A DNA stretch of 64,000 nucleotides from Zeus faber (GCA_960531495.1 OY482846.1:34225811-34289810), one strand, 5' to 3'; positions 12,035-25,830 are shown, counted from the stretch's first letter. Numbers and translations are program-made. The notes: generated from the letters alone by a model not told the origin.

Positions 12035-13659
12035 ATCCATCCCCCCACTCCTCCCGAGTGCCGATGCTCTCTCATCACCACGGCGACAAGAGGAGGAGGA
12101 GGAGAGGCACAGCAGGAGGGGATGGGACGAGAAAGACGAGAGTTACTTGTAAAAAGCAGTTACGGAATATATGGAAACGAAAGTTCAATATTTGGTTGAG
12201 TTTCTAATCCAAATATCTGTTCTTCAAGGCTGATTCGGGCGAATGTTTGAAGAGAGAATGAGAGAAGGAATATTCCAACAAAGGGTAGTTTTTTCTTCTT
12301 CCCCCGCAACGAAACACTTATTACACGGTGCTTCAACGTCTTTGTGTGAAAGCCTTGATACGGAGGCTTTTGCCGAAAAAAATACTTTGTGGAGAAGAAG
12401 GAGAACAACAACGCGCTTATGGGCGGAAACAAAGTATCTCCAGGGGGAATCCAAAATTCATAAGTCCCGCGTAAATTACTGCGGCAGTGCCTCGAAGGTA
12501 CGAAATAGGTAGAGAACCCGAGAAAGAAGACTCAGAGGAAGCGTAAATCGTTCAGCGCGCAGGAATGACAGGGTTTCTGTTTGTATGGGATCCATTTGAA
12601 TGCCTAGTGTCCTTGGATGGCGTATGCCATGATGCACGGAAACTCTCACTAGACATATCGCAAATGTTATGATTAATACATTAAAAATGAACTTGAACCA
12701 TTACAACCCTATTATTACCCGCTTAAAATTGTCAATCATTTATTGTCAGTAATATAATAATATAATCAGTGATGTAAGCAGTTACTTTTTGAATCCTTTA
12801 TATAAAAAAACAAGACGCCAAGATACCTGGTACCAAGATATTTAATATCAAAAACATTTTAAATGCACTCATTGTAAATACGGCACAATAATATTGTTAG
12901 AATATTATACTGAATTCACAATGAGTGTCTATATTAAAGACTTTAGTTCGTGTAGGTGTTTTTCGTAAGGCCCGTTTTTCTTTCCCAACCCCATTTTTTT
13001 TTTTGCCTCAAAATCCTAATTTCTTCCCAATCTCTTCATTCTCCGACACCAGAAGCCTGCCTCTCTCTCCCCCTCCCCCTCTCCCCCTCCCTCCCTCCCG
13101 CGATCTGTTCAATTAAATCTTTCAGAGGTTGACAAAGCGTGCACGTGCCTGCGGGGCTCGCCACTGGAGGTTAACGTTGTAAAGCAAGTGCACACTGAAT
13201 CTTTCTGAATGAGACATTGCCCGAAACACCGCAGGGAGTCTGCCCCTGGTGGACATGGTGAGAACCAGGAGAAGAATTCAATGGAGAAGATAAAGGATGT
13301 TACATTTGTACAGTGATTTTCTGTAATAATGATAACCTTTATTTGCAAAGGCCTTTTCATACACCACATGACTCAAAGTGCTTTGCATTATTGTAACACT
13401 TCATTTCCAGCATTCTGGGCATTTTTTCTGCACCAATTTGTGCCTTTTCTAAGTCAACTGCTTCTTTCATGTTTTATGGGGGACACACAAATGCACGTGT
13501 GCTAAATATTGAGGGGACATGTCCCCTGCATCTAAGCTTATAAATGGATTCTGTACATCAGTTTCTACCTACAGCAGTATCACCTTTAATGGTGGAACAA
13601 CTCAACCAATGAGAAGGCCTTCAGAACTTGTATGCCATTAATATATTCACATCTTGCCC
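12035..13659. other. Unique DNA with minor repeat traces
   Basis: No coding exon recognised. C- and CT-rich low complexity occurs at 13056-13100. GAGGGGACATGTCCCCTGC near 13510 contains a short palindrome reminiscent of fish repeats, too little to assign. Confidence 0.45.
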
Positions 13660-13985
13660 AGAAAATAAATCCGCTCCCTGCTGCATGCCTGGACTTTCTC
13701 CGAGCGGCTAAATAAAGGCATTTATTCTGGAATATGAGACTCGATATGAGATTAAAACACTATTGTTTTCATGTTATTCTCCTGCCGTGATTATCGCCCA
13801 CTCAAATATGGATTTCATTTAAGCTTACGTTATCGTATTGACGCGCATATAACAGACCTTTTAGACGGGGATGGAATATACAGTGGCGGAGAGCCCCCCG
13901 GCCCCCCTTGGCGGCGTCCACTAACCAGAGATCAGCTCTTACAGCCTCAGTCCAACCATTACTGTAATGAGTTTAAATGGTAAAC
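13660..13985. other. Mixed-composition unique block, possible regulatory DNA
   Basis: A stretch with no simple repeats, several CpGs and AT-rich transcription-factor-like words (GGCTAAATAAAGGCATTTAT, CATATAACAG). It stands out from its low-complexity surroundings. A 70-codon frame (13771-13983) has no recognised family. Confidence 0.3.
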
Positions 13986-14726
13986 GTGCCCCATATCAGC
14001 GGATCAGTGGTCATCATTGACTGACCAGCGTTTGTCCTGCCTTCTTGCGTTGATGAACTTGACCACCTACCTATCAGATCTGGGCTAGCCAATGAGATTC
14101 TCTTTATAAAAACAAGACTTGGTCTTCAAAAGTCATTTTCCAAAAATGAGTCTTGAGGAAAAAAAAAAAAAAAGAAAAAAAAGAAGGGGGGGTGGGGGTG
14201 GTTAAAACCAGGAGGATTCAAGAAATCAAAGAGGACAGCCAAAGGAATTACCTGCTTGAACCCAGTTTGGAAAAATAAAGATTAGTAGTAATCCGTCATT
14301 TTGGTTCAAAATCCGATACAGTATTTCAGTACCAACCAATCAGAAGAAGGCAAACTTTGGAGAAAAGAAAGTGACCGACTTAGAGCTGACTAAGGCTAAG
14401 GTAAAGCCGGGATGTAGGAGGAAAAAAAACTAAAAAAAAACATGTTACCGCGTGACCGTTTCCAATGGAATTCACAACACAGATGATCTCGTACTCTAGC
14501 AATTTGGTCTAAAAGGAGAAATCAATCCATGGCTCTGAATAAAAACCTCGGCCCCATCTAAGGAGAGAAAAAAACAAAAAAATAGAATAATATTATGTTC
14601 AAGAAATAATTCATGAGAGACATGAAGAGGTGCTACACTAAGGTGCAGACCGATTTATCACCATGTTGGAGCAGCGCAACATTCTCCAGCGTATAAGAGC
14701 ATTTTCCATCGCTTAAATAAGCGGAG
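13986..14726. other. Unique DNA with A-rich tracts
   Basis: A/G-rich tract at 14158-14200. The word AATCAGAAGAAGGCAAAC near 14338 is shared with the repeat pair at 19.4 and 20.8 kb, so a small remnant of that family may be here. No gene seen. Confidence 0.45.
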
Positions 14727-14793
14727 AGAGAGAGAGAGAGGGAGGGGGGAAGAGAGAGTGAGAGCGAGAGAAGAGAGGGGGAGAGAGAGAAGA
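14727..14793. repeat. (GA)n purine tract
   Basis: GAGA-rich tract with GGG interruptions. The minus-strand frame across it is Ser/Leu-rich low complexity and is rejected as coding. Confidence 0.9.
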
Positions 14794-15812
14794 GACTGCT
14801 GCAATTGTGAAAAGAAAAGAAAGAACAGTGGATGAAAATGACTAAAACACAGCTGCAGTCTGTGCTGGAGAGTGTTTGAGCGTTTTTTTTTTTTTTGTTT
14901 TTACTTTTAATGGAAATTAAAGTGTTTTTTTTAAGCACTTAGCGGCTGTGAGTTATACAGAGACGACTCGCTGGGAAGGAAACATGCGAGACGATCAGAA
15001 GAAAGAAGCCGAGAAATTATTTTCCTTCAGGCGCGGCGTCGCTTTTTTGACGTAGAGCTAGAAGAGGTAGAGTCCTGACCTCCGAAACAGAGAAAAGGTA
15101 ACGGGGGTGCTGTGTCTTTCAACCACTTTGCCGAGAACATTTTTACAATTCCACTTAATAATAGCGGTGCGGCGTGCTGTAAGTGCTGCTTTCTATTCAA
15201 TCCCCCATTGTGGCTCAACCGGCCAGGTCAGTCGTGTGGGGTCGGCGCCGAGTTTCTATTTTTTCGCGAGGGGTCTTTTGTTTTGTTCCCCCCACCCCCG
15301 CCAAACCGCCCGCAGCAACACAGCCTTTTCAATTGAAACACGAAATGATCTGATTATTTTGAACGGCTCTTTTGTAGGAATGAAGGGAACAGACTCAAGA
15401 GAGAGAGAGAGCGCGCCTTTTTTTTGTTTTGTTTTTTGGTCAAGTTATTCAGTTTTATGTTGTGTTTGTTTAAATCGCTGTCTCCCGCCAGCGCCAAATG
15501 TTTCCCCCTCCATGCAGAGACAGGGCGCCGCCGGGTGAGGGGGGAGCACAGGCTGAAAAGGGGGCGCACCCATGATCACGTCAGGTTCACAGAGCGACGG
15601 CGCACACGCACTGGTCTTACTGTGAGGTTTCCTTTCAATAAGTTGTTTTACTATTATGATTTATGTGTGGAGAATACTGTTGATACCTGTTCTACACAAA
15701 AATAACTAACCAACTAAGTACTGGTTTTATTTAAAATAGAAATTCATATTTGAATTACCCATTATCCTGGACACCTCCCCTCCAATCAGATTAACTTATG
15801 CAAATGAAAAAT
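14794..15812. other. Unique DNA with moderate CpG content
   Basis: The interval 14950-15620 has more CpG than the surrounding DNA (GGCGCGGCGTCGC near 15030, GTCGGCGCCGAG near 15241, GGGCGCCGCCGGG near 15523). There is no clear promoter motif set or exon. Overlapping frames up to 143 codons have no recognised motif. Confidence 0.4.
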
Positions 15813-17193
<1,381 letters not shown>

Positions 17194-17200
17194 AAAGTGA

Positions 17201-17231
<31 letters not shown>

Positions 17232-17233
17232 TG
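17194..17233. repeat. (GA)n microsatellite
   Basis: About 20 GA units with one GTGA interruption. Further short GA tracts lie at 17347-17364 and 17700-17720 on the same strand. Confidence 0.95.
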
Positions 17234-17884
17234 AGAGCGATGGAAAGAGAGAGTGTTGGCGAGGGGAAAGGAGGAGGATTAAATGTGAACTACTGTGATA
17301 AGGGAAGAATAAGAGAAGAGTGTTTATTCACTCGTTTTCATTGGGGGAGAGAGAGAGAGAGGGCAAAAAGAAAATCCCATTGTCTCCTCCTTCTGTATGT
17401 ATTAAGACAGGACAGAGTGAGTATAAACAGTGTGTTTATTACCGACACAGTCATTGTTAGTTATTACAGGAGACCACATGGCATTATATCCATGAAGGGT
17501 GTGGTTTACACTTCTTATGTTGTCCTTTTTTTGTTTCATGCATGTGTGTGTGTGTGTGTGTGTGCGCGCCCACACTGTTTGTTGTTTTTTCAGGCATGTT
17601 TTCTTCCCCGTGTGTTAATTTCTCCACTTTCCCCACAATGTGTCACCAGATGGATCCACACAAACAGCCGAGAGGAAATGAGCAACGACAGCTGTGGAGC
17701 GAGAGAGAGAGAGAGAGAATGATGGATTGGAGGGATAAAAAAAACAAAATAATATTAAATCCAATATCCAGCCCCAGGGAGGTAAAGCCGGATTGACGCC
17801 TTATTAGGGCTATTTTTCCCCATCTTATTTCGGATCCCGGAGCGTTCAGCCGAAAAAAGCTGGCCCTCATCACAACATGTGTTC
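17234..17884. other. Unique DNA with short GA and GT tracts
   Basis: A (TG)n run of about 11 units at 17544-17566 is one of very few GT-oriented arrays in the window. A 163-codon frame (17231-17722) is largely low complexity and is not called. Confidence 0.5.
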
Positions 17885-18003
17885 GGGGGACACACACAAA
17901 CACACACAAAGATCGGTGTAAATCAATCCTTTCTGCTGACAAAACGGTTTAAAAATAAAATAAATAGATAAAAAGGCACAATAATTACAAAATATACATA
18001 CAA
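17885..18003 (+). repeat. Dispersed AC-linked repeat, copy 1
   Basis: A short CA-rich stretch is followed by TTTCTGCTGACAAAACGG, AAAATAAATAGATAAAAAGG and ACAAAATATAC. The same series follows the AC array at 62256-62387. The pair defines a repeat with an embedded CA tract. Confidence 0.75.
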
Positions 18004-18828
18004 AATATAATGAAAACAAAGAAAAAGGAAAACTAGAGGAAAATTAACTGAATAAAAAAAGGCAAATTTTAACTACCTGAATGGATGGATGAATAAAAGG
18101 GAATCTACTCTTTACATTTCATTTCTTTTATTTAGGCTTTAAGAGTCACAGTTCCAGTGTTTATTTTGTGCACTATTTTTATTTATTCATTCATTTATTT
18201 ATTTATTTTTAAACCCAAACCATATAACTGGATAATTAGGAATCAATCCAAGCGGTTGCCATCAGAATCATTGATCAATAAATTGATCCAGTATTGAGTC
18301 AAGAGCTTCAGCTTCAATATGTAGTTCAATGGGGCAACCACGATTGCCCCGCTGCACAGCGTATTGCAGCTATTGGATCAATACTTTCATAATACTGCGA
18401 TCAACAAAAATGAGGTTTCGTTTACAAAATACCAGAGTAATCCCCAAAGTGGCCAACAGGACGCGCAGATATTTAAACTGAAAACGAAAACATCCATTTA
18501 TTAAGGATTAATAAATCAGACATTACACGATTCAGCTGGCCTCTCGTCTTTCTTTCCTTTATTTTCCTCCCTCTTTTTGGTCTCATCATTTTGTTGTCCG
18601 TCTCTGTCAAACCATTCCACCACCGCTCGCTAATTGAATGGGTGTCATTAAATGGAGAAGTCTCTCTCTCTCTATGACCTCCTCTGGGTAACTGTCCTTC
18701 CCACTAGCCGCCTCCCTCCCACTTCACAACTTAATGAGCTCAGATTAGCTCCGCCGCGTAGCCGCCACCGCTTACTTCCAGAGAACAGCCGCACCGCCGC
18801 GCTACGGCTTTAAAGTGGCAATCCGTGA
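18004..18828. other. Unique DNA
   Basis: A/T-rich to about 18500, then mixed composition with CT tracts at 18660-18675 and several CpGs at 18745-18815. No exon recognised; regulatory function is possible but unsupported. Confidence 0.45.
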
Positions 18829-19268
18829 GGTCAGGGACGGACTGGGATTGAAATAAAATGGCCCTGGACTTTATCCCAGACCAGCCCGCGGACACACCAC
18901 CACCCCCACCCTATCGACGCACATACAAACGCAACAGCCCTCGACACTACCATTAATATGCATGACGCATGTATACTCCAGGCTACTGTAACACTAAAAC
19001 AGAGCTATTGTAAGAGCGAGTAAAAGGTTTGTTGCCAGGAGGCCATTATTGCGACCATACCATGATAGATTCGGTCTCTTTTTACTGCGATTTTTGGGGG
19101 TGTGAGATGCGTGTCGTCAGCCCATTTTGATTCGGGGGGCCGGTGAATAACCAAAGTGGGCCGGCGACGCAGATCTCTCTTGCTCCAGTTTTAGTATAAT
19201 GGGCTGCACAGGCGGTGACCGGCCCACCGGGATTTGTCCCGGTGCTCCTGATGGCCAGTCCGACCATA
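18829..19268. mobile_element. Non-autonomous TIR element, about 440 bp
   Basis: The left end reads GGGACGGACTGGGATTG and the right end, complemented, reads GGTCGGACTGGCCATCAGGA, sharing the inverted core CGGACTGG. The right arm contains GGTGACCGGCCCACCGGG and TTTGTCCCGGTGCTCC, words I know from abundant fish repeats. No transposase frame. Superfamily unresolved. Confidence 0.6.
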
Positions 19269-19354
19269 CCTAGATAGAAATTTTTTCACATACATATGCA
19301 TACATATTTTTGCTGGTATTTTATAGGAAACATCCATTCAGTGTATTTGTGTTA

Positions 19355-19585
19355 TGCAGGTGGTCCTCTATATGCAGTTTTTCCATTGGTGGCAGCAGCT
19401 GTCACCAACAACAATCTGCTCAATTTAACAAGTAACTCGATTCGAAGAAGGCAAACCTTGGAGATCCAGTATTTTATACCATTTACTGCATTTTCCTTTT
19501 GCTTGTGCTGCCCTTTATGCTGTTTTCTATTGCTGGTGACGGGATCCGCCACCAACCACTCGTACTTTCCCGAAAAGTCTTGAAG
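19355..19585. repeat. Dispersed repeat pair, copy 1
   Basis: Shares TATGCAGTTTTTCCAT-type and GAAGAAGGCAAACCTTGGAG words, in the same order, with 20720-20930. Both copies have CCACCAACC-rich right parts. It is probably an old transposon; no terminus was proven. Confidence 0.5.
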
Positions 19586-19904
19586 CAAAGACTAGGGTTA
19601 ACAATTTTCCCCAATAGACGATTTTCAAACATGAAGTCAGAAGTGAAAGTTCAGCAGTGAATTTGCCAAAGTTGTGCAGCACATTGGGCTCAGTAGAACT
19701 GTCGATATGAAGAAAAAACAAACAAAAAAAAAAAGAGGTGAAAAATAAACACTGCAGTTTTCAGTGGATTTCTGGGAGGTTCAGTGTAATCCACACAACA
19801 CAGACGATGTGATGGATTTCCGCTTTAATGAACTCAAAATCAATGGCATCACCTTCATGAACAACTGATTGAAGAGTTCACTCTCTGCCTCCATGTCGAT
19901 TCTG
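19586..19904. other. Unique DNA
   Basis: No gene or repeat recognised beyond an A run near 19725. Confidence 0.45.
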
Positions 19905-20100
19905 ACGATGGTGATGTGCATGTTTTTGGTGGGGGTCCTTACTGATGTTAGGTGGAGGAAACCCCATGTGAGCACGAGAACATGCAAACTCCACCCAGAA
20001 AGGCTCCTATTTGGGAGATAACCCGCCGGAGCACGGTGCCAACAGCGCCCCAGGCGGGAATCCAACCCAGGACCTTCTTGCTGTGAGGTAGCAGTGCAAT
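19905..20100 (-). repeat. SINE B, head half (minus strand)
   Basis: GGGAATCCAACCC at 20056-20068 is the complement of a pol III B box. It is followed leftwards by CAGCGCCCC, TTTGGGAGATAACCCGCC, ACATGCAAACTCCA and GTGGGGGTCCTTACTGATGT. All occur in the same order in the copy at 27.5 kb. The 3' half beyond the GATGGTGATGTGCATG block is missing. Confidence 0.85.
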
Positions 20101-20719
20101 GTTGGATTATGTTTCATTATGCTCTGTTTCTATGTTTACATCCTAGACGATTAAAATGTGGGTTTCTAACGCGTAACAAATGAGGTTTTCTTTCCGTCGC
20201 AATAACAAAAAGACAATTTCCCCTGATGTGATTTTCAACTGACGGCAAACACCTGGTCCCTGCTGTTTCCCGCCCACTCATCACTCCACGGTCTCTTATC
20301 AATTTGTTATCAATCTGAGTTTCTGATACGCTGCCATCGCTCTAGCACCAGTCAGTTTTTATAGTTTCATTGTCTAAAGTTATTCCATTTATTATTCGTT
20401 TCCAATCGGTGGCCGACTGCATTTTCACAAAAGAGACAAAAAAAAAAAAAGACAAAAAAAAACCAAAAAACTATCAAACCAATCATATGATCGTTTATGT
20501 GTGCTACTGGTCGGGAATTTTACAGATTTAAAAAAAGGTACAAAGGGAGGAAAATTAACTAAAACATTCTCAGTATTCACGTTGCCGAACGATATGTATC
20601 CATCCTTTTGAAAGAAAAAAAAAAGATTAATTCTCACTTCTTAAAAAAAAAAAAAACGTTTGATACTTTTCTTTAGCCTGCACTTTGAAGGACACGGCCA
20701 TTCAATTGAATTTCATTCT
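20101..20719. other. Unique DNA with A runs
   Basis: A runs near 20437, 20611 and 20643. No gene recognised. Confidence 0.5.
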
Positions 20720-20930
20720 GCACGTGCACCTCGATATGCTGTTTCCATCGTGGCGTGGCCCACCACCACCACCAAATCATAGATCAGAAGAGGGCAAACC
20801 TTGGAGACCCCCCCATATGATGTACTTTTTATTATTATATTTTTAAATCCGGCATGTGATGTTGGCAGAGTCCACCACCAACTGCCTCCAACCACCAGCC
20901 AATGAATAAACAGCATGTTCCTGAAAAAAA
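20720..20930. repeat. Dispersed repeat pair, copy 2
   Basis: Contains CGATATGCTGTTTCCATCG, AGAAGAGGGCAAACCTTGGA and CCACCACCAACTGCC in the same order as 19355-19585, about 1.37 kb away. The right side ends in AAACAGCATGTTCCTG, partly complementary to the left side, hinting at inverted termini. Confidence 0.5.
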
Positions 20931-21644
20931 TAAAATAAAATGTTTCCGTTGGAATTCTGGGACTTTTTGGAGTAGGCCACCACAACTCAGACCCTCTCAC
21001 GAATTTCCAAATAGTGGAATATTAGGAAGACGCTCATCAAGAACAATGCGGCAGCTGTTGGCAACTGTTAAGCCTGATTCACACCGAATGCGTCGTCACA
21101 TCAGACAGTAGATTCCTCCCCTAGAGGCCGTCGGACGAACTGCGTCTGGGTCTCACGTCCCAAAAACTGAAGACACAGTGGGTGCTTTGCACAGCTGGAC
21201 ACGGCCCTTGTTCCATGAATCCGTTTAAAAAGGTGCCTTTGTCTAATGTTTGCAAAGTGCGAAAAAAAAATAAATACAGACAATGAATTCCCTAATATAG
21301 AAAGAGATATCGCCACACTTTGAACCTAAGGGTTTTGGCTCAAAATAAGGCTTAGGTGGTAACTTTGCATGACAGCGACTGTGGTCAGTCTGTTTTACTG
21401 CCACCTTTTATTCAATATGTCGTCTCTGTGCATTTATATATGGAGTGTAAGTTGAATACAAGTTTGAACTTTTTCAATATTTATTGAAGGATTTGTTTAA
21501 ACTGTTGTTTGGAACAACTGAAAGAGCGTTAAAGTGCCACTGAAGTAATATAAAGTGCCATTATTAAAAAACTAAAAAGTGCCTTTAAAACAGATAAATA
21601 AATACTGTATGTGTGTTGGTGACCATGTTAATGTGTCCATCTCT
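20931..21644. other. Unique DNA
   Basis: No gene or repeat family recognised. Confidence 0.5.
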
Positions 21645-21750
21645 TGCACCACCTCATCGAGCGCCTCATCTACCTGCTCTTGCCCCACCTCATCCAGCGC
21701 CTCATCTACCTGCTCTTGCACCACCTCATCCAGCGCCTCATCTTAGCATT
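21645..21750. repeat. 36-bp minisatellite, about 3 units
   Basis: Units of GCGCCTCATCTACCTGCTCT plus TGC(A/C)CCACCTCATCCA repeat nearly perfectly. Because 36 is divisible by three, an open frame of repeating Pro-Ala-His type crosses it. No flanking coding sequence supports a protein. Confidence 0.9.
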
Positions 21751-23779
21751 TGCACTTCATCCTGCTGCTCAGACCTGACTGGCTGGCTAGTACTAACAGC
21801 TTTTTAGCACACATGAAAAATCACTTATAATACGTAGCTCTTAGAATGAAATAGGATAGAAATGTCGAATACACACTAACAAAAACAAACTAGAATACAA
21901 ATACTTTTTAAGCGGAAAATATTATTTGCGTTAATGTGTTCACCTCGCTACTTCCTCATATCAGGCTCTTATTAAAGAAATCTGTGATCTTGCCTTTGCT
22001 CTTGTCCATGAACCATGAATGGACAAGAACAATCACCTATTCAAACAATCTTTTGGTGGCTATTTAATTGGGATATTATTATTGTTGTGGTGGCAGTCAC
22101 TATTCTCATATTTTTTCCCCCAATTTTTATTGAATTGACAATGAACGTTATTTTATGACCTTTGTAATGATGCTGTATTACGTGCCTAACTAGCGGAGCT
22201 ATTCAAAAGGGTAAATCACATTTATTGGGGGGACAACTGGGAGTACAAATGTACAGTGCCCGTTAGGGGGCCATAGAAAAAAAAATCATGGGAGATTCAT
22301 GCAATTAATTTTTTCCCCTCAGAGTAACTCCGGATTTATTGCCTTCTCTTAAAAAAAAACTCAGAGTTGTTGTTTTTGTTGGTCGTGTGAGGTTTTAAAT
22401 TGTTTTCTTACTGTGAGAGGAAAAACTGTATGAATCCCCCGTCAATATTGTTTTTTACCTCACATATGTCCCATATGGGGCAGAGCACAAATGCACGATT
22501 TCTCCTAGAAGGCTTAGCTGGAGTGTGGGAAAAAAAGCCCCAAGCTTCTCAATGCGGGAAAAACCTATTCCTTGCTAATCCTAAGGCATTCATTTTTTTT
22601 GTTTCGCAGAAAAGGTGGCGAACCCTGCCACCAGCAACGGAAATATCATATAGATGAGTACATGGATAAAGTAAATAACATTGAATGGATGTTTCCTACA
22701 AAGTGCCTGATAAACAAAGTGTCAAATATGGAATTTTAATAAACAAAATAATGTAGTGGATAACCACTTTAACAAAGGACTATTTAAATAATAAAATCGC
22801 TAAAAACAATTTTTTGGTCACTCGTTCTTCATCGTACTAATGCTCCACACAGAGCGCAGACATCCACTGGTTTATCTAATAACCGTTCATCCGGTATCCC
22901 ATTTATCCCCTTTATCCAATTTAAGATCCAAGTAAGAGTCGTAAAGCATTCAGCCTAAGTTGTAAACTTCACTGTAAATCGCTTAAACACAGCGTAAAAG
23001 AAGTGTCTTTATCAGGCCGAGTCGATCTGAAACGAAAAGCAGTTTGCGTTTGCCCAAGTGGCTGTAAACAACCACTAAGAGCAAATCATGTGTTTTCAAT
23101 CCCTCTGCTCAATTCACTTTTTACAGGCCTTTCACTGACATGCATACCTATATGATCTTTGCAGGAATAGTGATATTCATCATCGCGATAACATTATGAG
23201 CTACAGAATATCGCAGAGGACCTCAACGACTGGTCCAGAGTTTTCGTTCGAACTAATAGGTGCCAGTCCACATGTCCTGGAAGAGTTTGGCGTCACGGAC
23301 GAATTGGAGCGATTCCGCTCAAATGTTATCTGTTAATCAAGCTTAAAAATTACTAAGCAGGCTAAACAAAGAATGAATTCATGAAGACAGATTTATATAT
23401 ATTTTTTAATTTAATATTTAAAATAAAACATGGCAGTTAACTGCATTTTAACGATAAATTAATATTACCAATATTATGACATGAAATCAAATCATTTCCG
23501 TTTGTGAATAATAAGTAACAAGTGCAGCTGCTTTAATTACCATTTCACTCCAATAAAACTTTGATCAAATTAGAGACTAAATAAATATGTTAAGTGGGTC
23601 TAAATAATTGATAAAGTTTTTGGTGTTCTATGTCTCGTTACCACATTTGGATTTGGATAACACAATGGATATTTACCGTCTGCTTTCAGTCGGAACTTAA
23701 AAATCCCAAAATAACACAAAACCGTGGATGTGTCCTTGTGGTCACATCACATCTTTCTGCTTCTCCTCTCCTCTCATCT
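21751..23779. other. Unique AT-rich DNA
   Basis: Two kilobases without tandem arrays or recognised transposons. Small direct and inverted words occur, such as GGACAAGAAC and CTTGTCCATG near 22000. No coding exon recognised. Confidence 0.5.
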
Positions 23780-24120
23780 AATTCACCAGTTCCAGCAGAA
23801 CAGCATCTCTGTGTTCATCAGAACAAACCATTTGCTACTGTACTCGTAGTGATGAGAAGGTTCGACTTTCAGATTCGGTTCTTGACAAGTCACTCATTCT
23901 CGACGAGTAAAAAGAGTCGTTCGACTGTTCCCACTCTAGTAGGATTTGGTGGAAGGCAATGTCCCATTAAATTAAATCAGTCACGTCCAATATGAATAAC
24001 ACCAAATTGTTTTAATCTAATCCTTTAGTTATAATACAGTAATTATTTTCAGTTGTGAGTCAAAAATTCACTCTGACAGTGTTTTGACTCCAGAGTCATT
24101 TAAAAGATGCTCTTCTGGCA
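23780..24120 (-). mobile_element. hAT-type MITE fragment
   Basis: CCAGTTCCAGCAGAACAGCA followed by TGTGTTCATCAGAACAA is the complement of the right end of the 3.5-kb hAT element. It continues with AAAAAGAGTCGTTCGACTG and TCCAGAGTCATTT, words shared with the copies at 45.3, 59.4 and 60.7 kb. Both termini are lost. Confidence 0.7.
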
Positions 24121-24346
24121 TTCAGGTTAAATATCCCTGAAGAACAGTGTTCGGAGAATTACGATGGCTCCTGGAAGAAACGGTCGGTTCCTCCAATGGT
24201 TTTTAGAACTTCCTGCGGTGATAAAACGTCTTCTTTGCACGATGACAGTTTCAGGGTTTTTTTAAAAAGCAGCATGAATTAGTTTGAGTTTGCTCTTAAC
24301 ACAGCCTCGGCTTAAGCGGTCTGTCTAAATGTCGTACTCCCATTTG
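24121..24346. other. Unique DNA
   Basis: No gene or repeat recognised. Confidence 0.4.
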
Positions 24347-24383
24347 CATTTGCATGCAGCCACTCTGTGGCTGGATGCAAATG
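24342..24383. promoter_or_regulatory. Hairpin carrying three octamer motifs
   Basis: ATTTGCAT occurs at 24342-24349 and, overlapping, at 24348-24355; ATGCAAAT follows at 24375-24382. The arms CATTTGCATGCAGCCAC and GTGGCTGGATGCAAATG pair with one mismatch around a TCT loop. ATTTGCAT is the classical POU/Oct site. Whether it is bound is unknown. Confidence 0.5.
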
Positions 24384-24441
24384 ACTATCGAGAGACAAAG
24401 CTTGGACTTCTGATGTTGTGAAGCGGTGAAATTACGACTCA

Positions 24442-24458
24442 CCCCCCCCCCCCCCCCA
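24442..24458. repeat. Poly-C tract
   Basis: Seventeen C in a row. A longer C tract lies at 25055-25075, interrupted only near its end. Confidence 0.95.
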
Positions 24459-25177
24459 CTCACTTCTGCTTACAAATGTAGATCAATATTGGTCACACTC
24501 CAATGACAAGACGTCTGAAATGTTGCGGTTCTAACGAGACCTCAACACTGTGCGTACTGCCCTTGCCATGATCGATACTTCTAGCCCGAAAAACGCCAAG
24601 ATTCAAAATTTTAAAAACGCAAGCATTAACAATAGGGGCTGGACCCATAAATAATGCAGGCTCAACCCCTAAAAATAATAATAATAACAATAATATGACA
24701 ATGAATATAGCTGCAGGCAACAATACACGGGGTCCATCATCTACATCTACAATTTTCCGAGTTTGCTTTGAATGCAGCATCGGCTGACGTAATAACGCGG
24801 TGGCGTAATGACTTTTGGGACTGCAGGCAGGACCCCTAATAACAACAATAAGAGTAACAGTAACAATAAGAATCAGCAGTTCTATGGGTTTGTGACGTGT
24901 TCAGTGGTGTGTTATTTCATTGACAGTCGGCCATGATGGCTTTTTACCCTTAAACATCGTAAAACAACATGAATCATCCAAACATGGCTGTAATCCAGAC
25001 AGCGTGAAGGTCATTAGAGAGTGAGACATAATACACCACCCGACACCACCCACTCCCCCCCCCCCCCCCCCCCCCGCCCCATCTGGCTCATAGACATCTT
25101 TTGATTTATTATTGCGTGGCTTCCTGCACGTAGCACCGTAGAGCGCCAACGTCTCCCGGGAGAAGCGTTGCAGTAAA
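24459..25177. other. Unique DNA with AAT repeats and poly-C
   Basis: ATAATAATAATAACAATAAT microsatellite near 24675 and AACAATAAGA-type words near 24842. Poly-C at 25055-25075. No gene. Confidence 0.5.
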
Positions 25178-25830
25178 ATGAACTGCCATTGTTTTTCCCT
25201 CAAAACTGTACAAATTGCTTCAGTGGCTCAACATGGTCTCCACTTCTTTCTCTCACCCTCCTGGTGTATCTTGGCACTTTATTTTATTTTTATTTCAGTT
25301 TATTCTACCGTTTGTTTTTTAGGATTGTTGTATGTTGGCAATTCTTTCTTGTTTCTGATTTTTTTTATTTTTTTTATGTGGTTTGCAAATTTGCTATTTA
25401 TTTTTCAGGTTTATTTTTTGGGGTTGCTATGTTTTAGGTTTGTTTTATTTTGCCCATTTTGTTGTTTCATTTTTTCAAGTTATTGTTTTTAGTTGTGTGT
25501 TGAATATCGCAATTTTTTTTCCTTCCATGGGCTGCCAGTCACGGTGACTAGGTTGGTGTTCATTTGTAATATGTTTGTTCTTTTTTGTTTCACGTTTGAA
25601 ATCTCTCTTTTGGTTTGTTGTTAATTGCATTTTTTTTTTCTTGTTTCAATACTTATTTTTGTAGAATTTTGTATATTGCCAATTTGGTTTTGCTCATTTT
25701 GTTTATTGGTATTCATTAGGTTGTAGTTTTTTTATATGCTATTAATTATTGGGTTTACTGCATAATGGCATTTTGTTGTTTTATTAGTTTATTATAATTG
25801 CTTATTTTTTTTAATGTGAGCTGAGTAAAG
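25178..25830. repeat. T-rich low-complexity region
   Basis: TTTTATTTTT, TTTGTTTTT and TTGTTG words dominate. Open frames through it give a Phe/Leu-rich product that mimics membrane segments, but this follows from T richness and is not evidence of a gene. Confidence 0.8.

Noticed and set aside
25178..25492. Hydrophobic 100-codon frame that looks like a membrane protein
   Set aside because: The hydrophobicity follows from T-rich low-complexity DNA; no charged loops, conserved motif or gene context.
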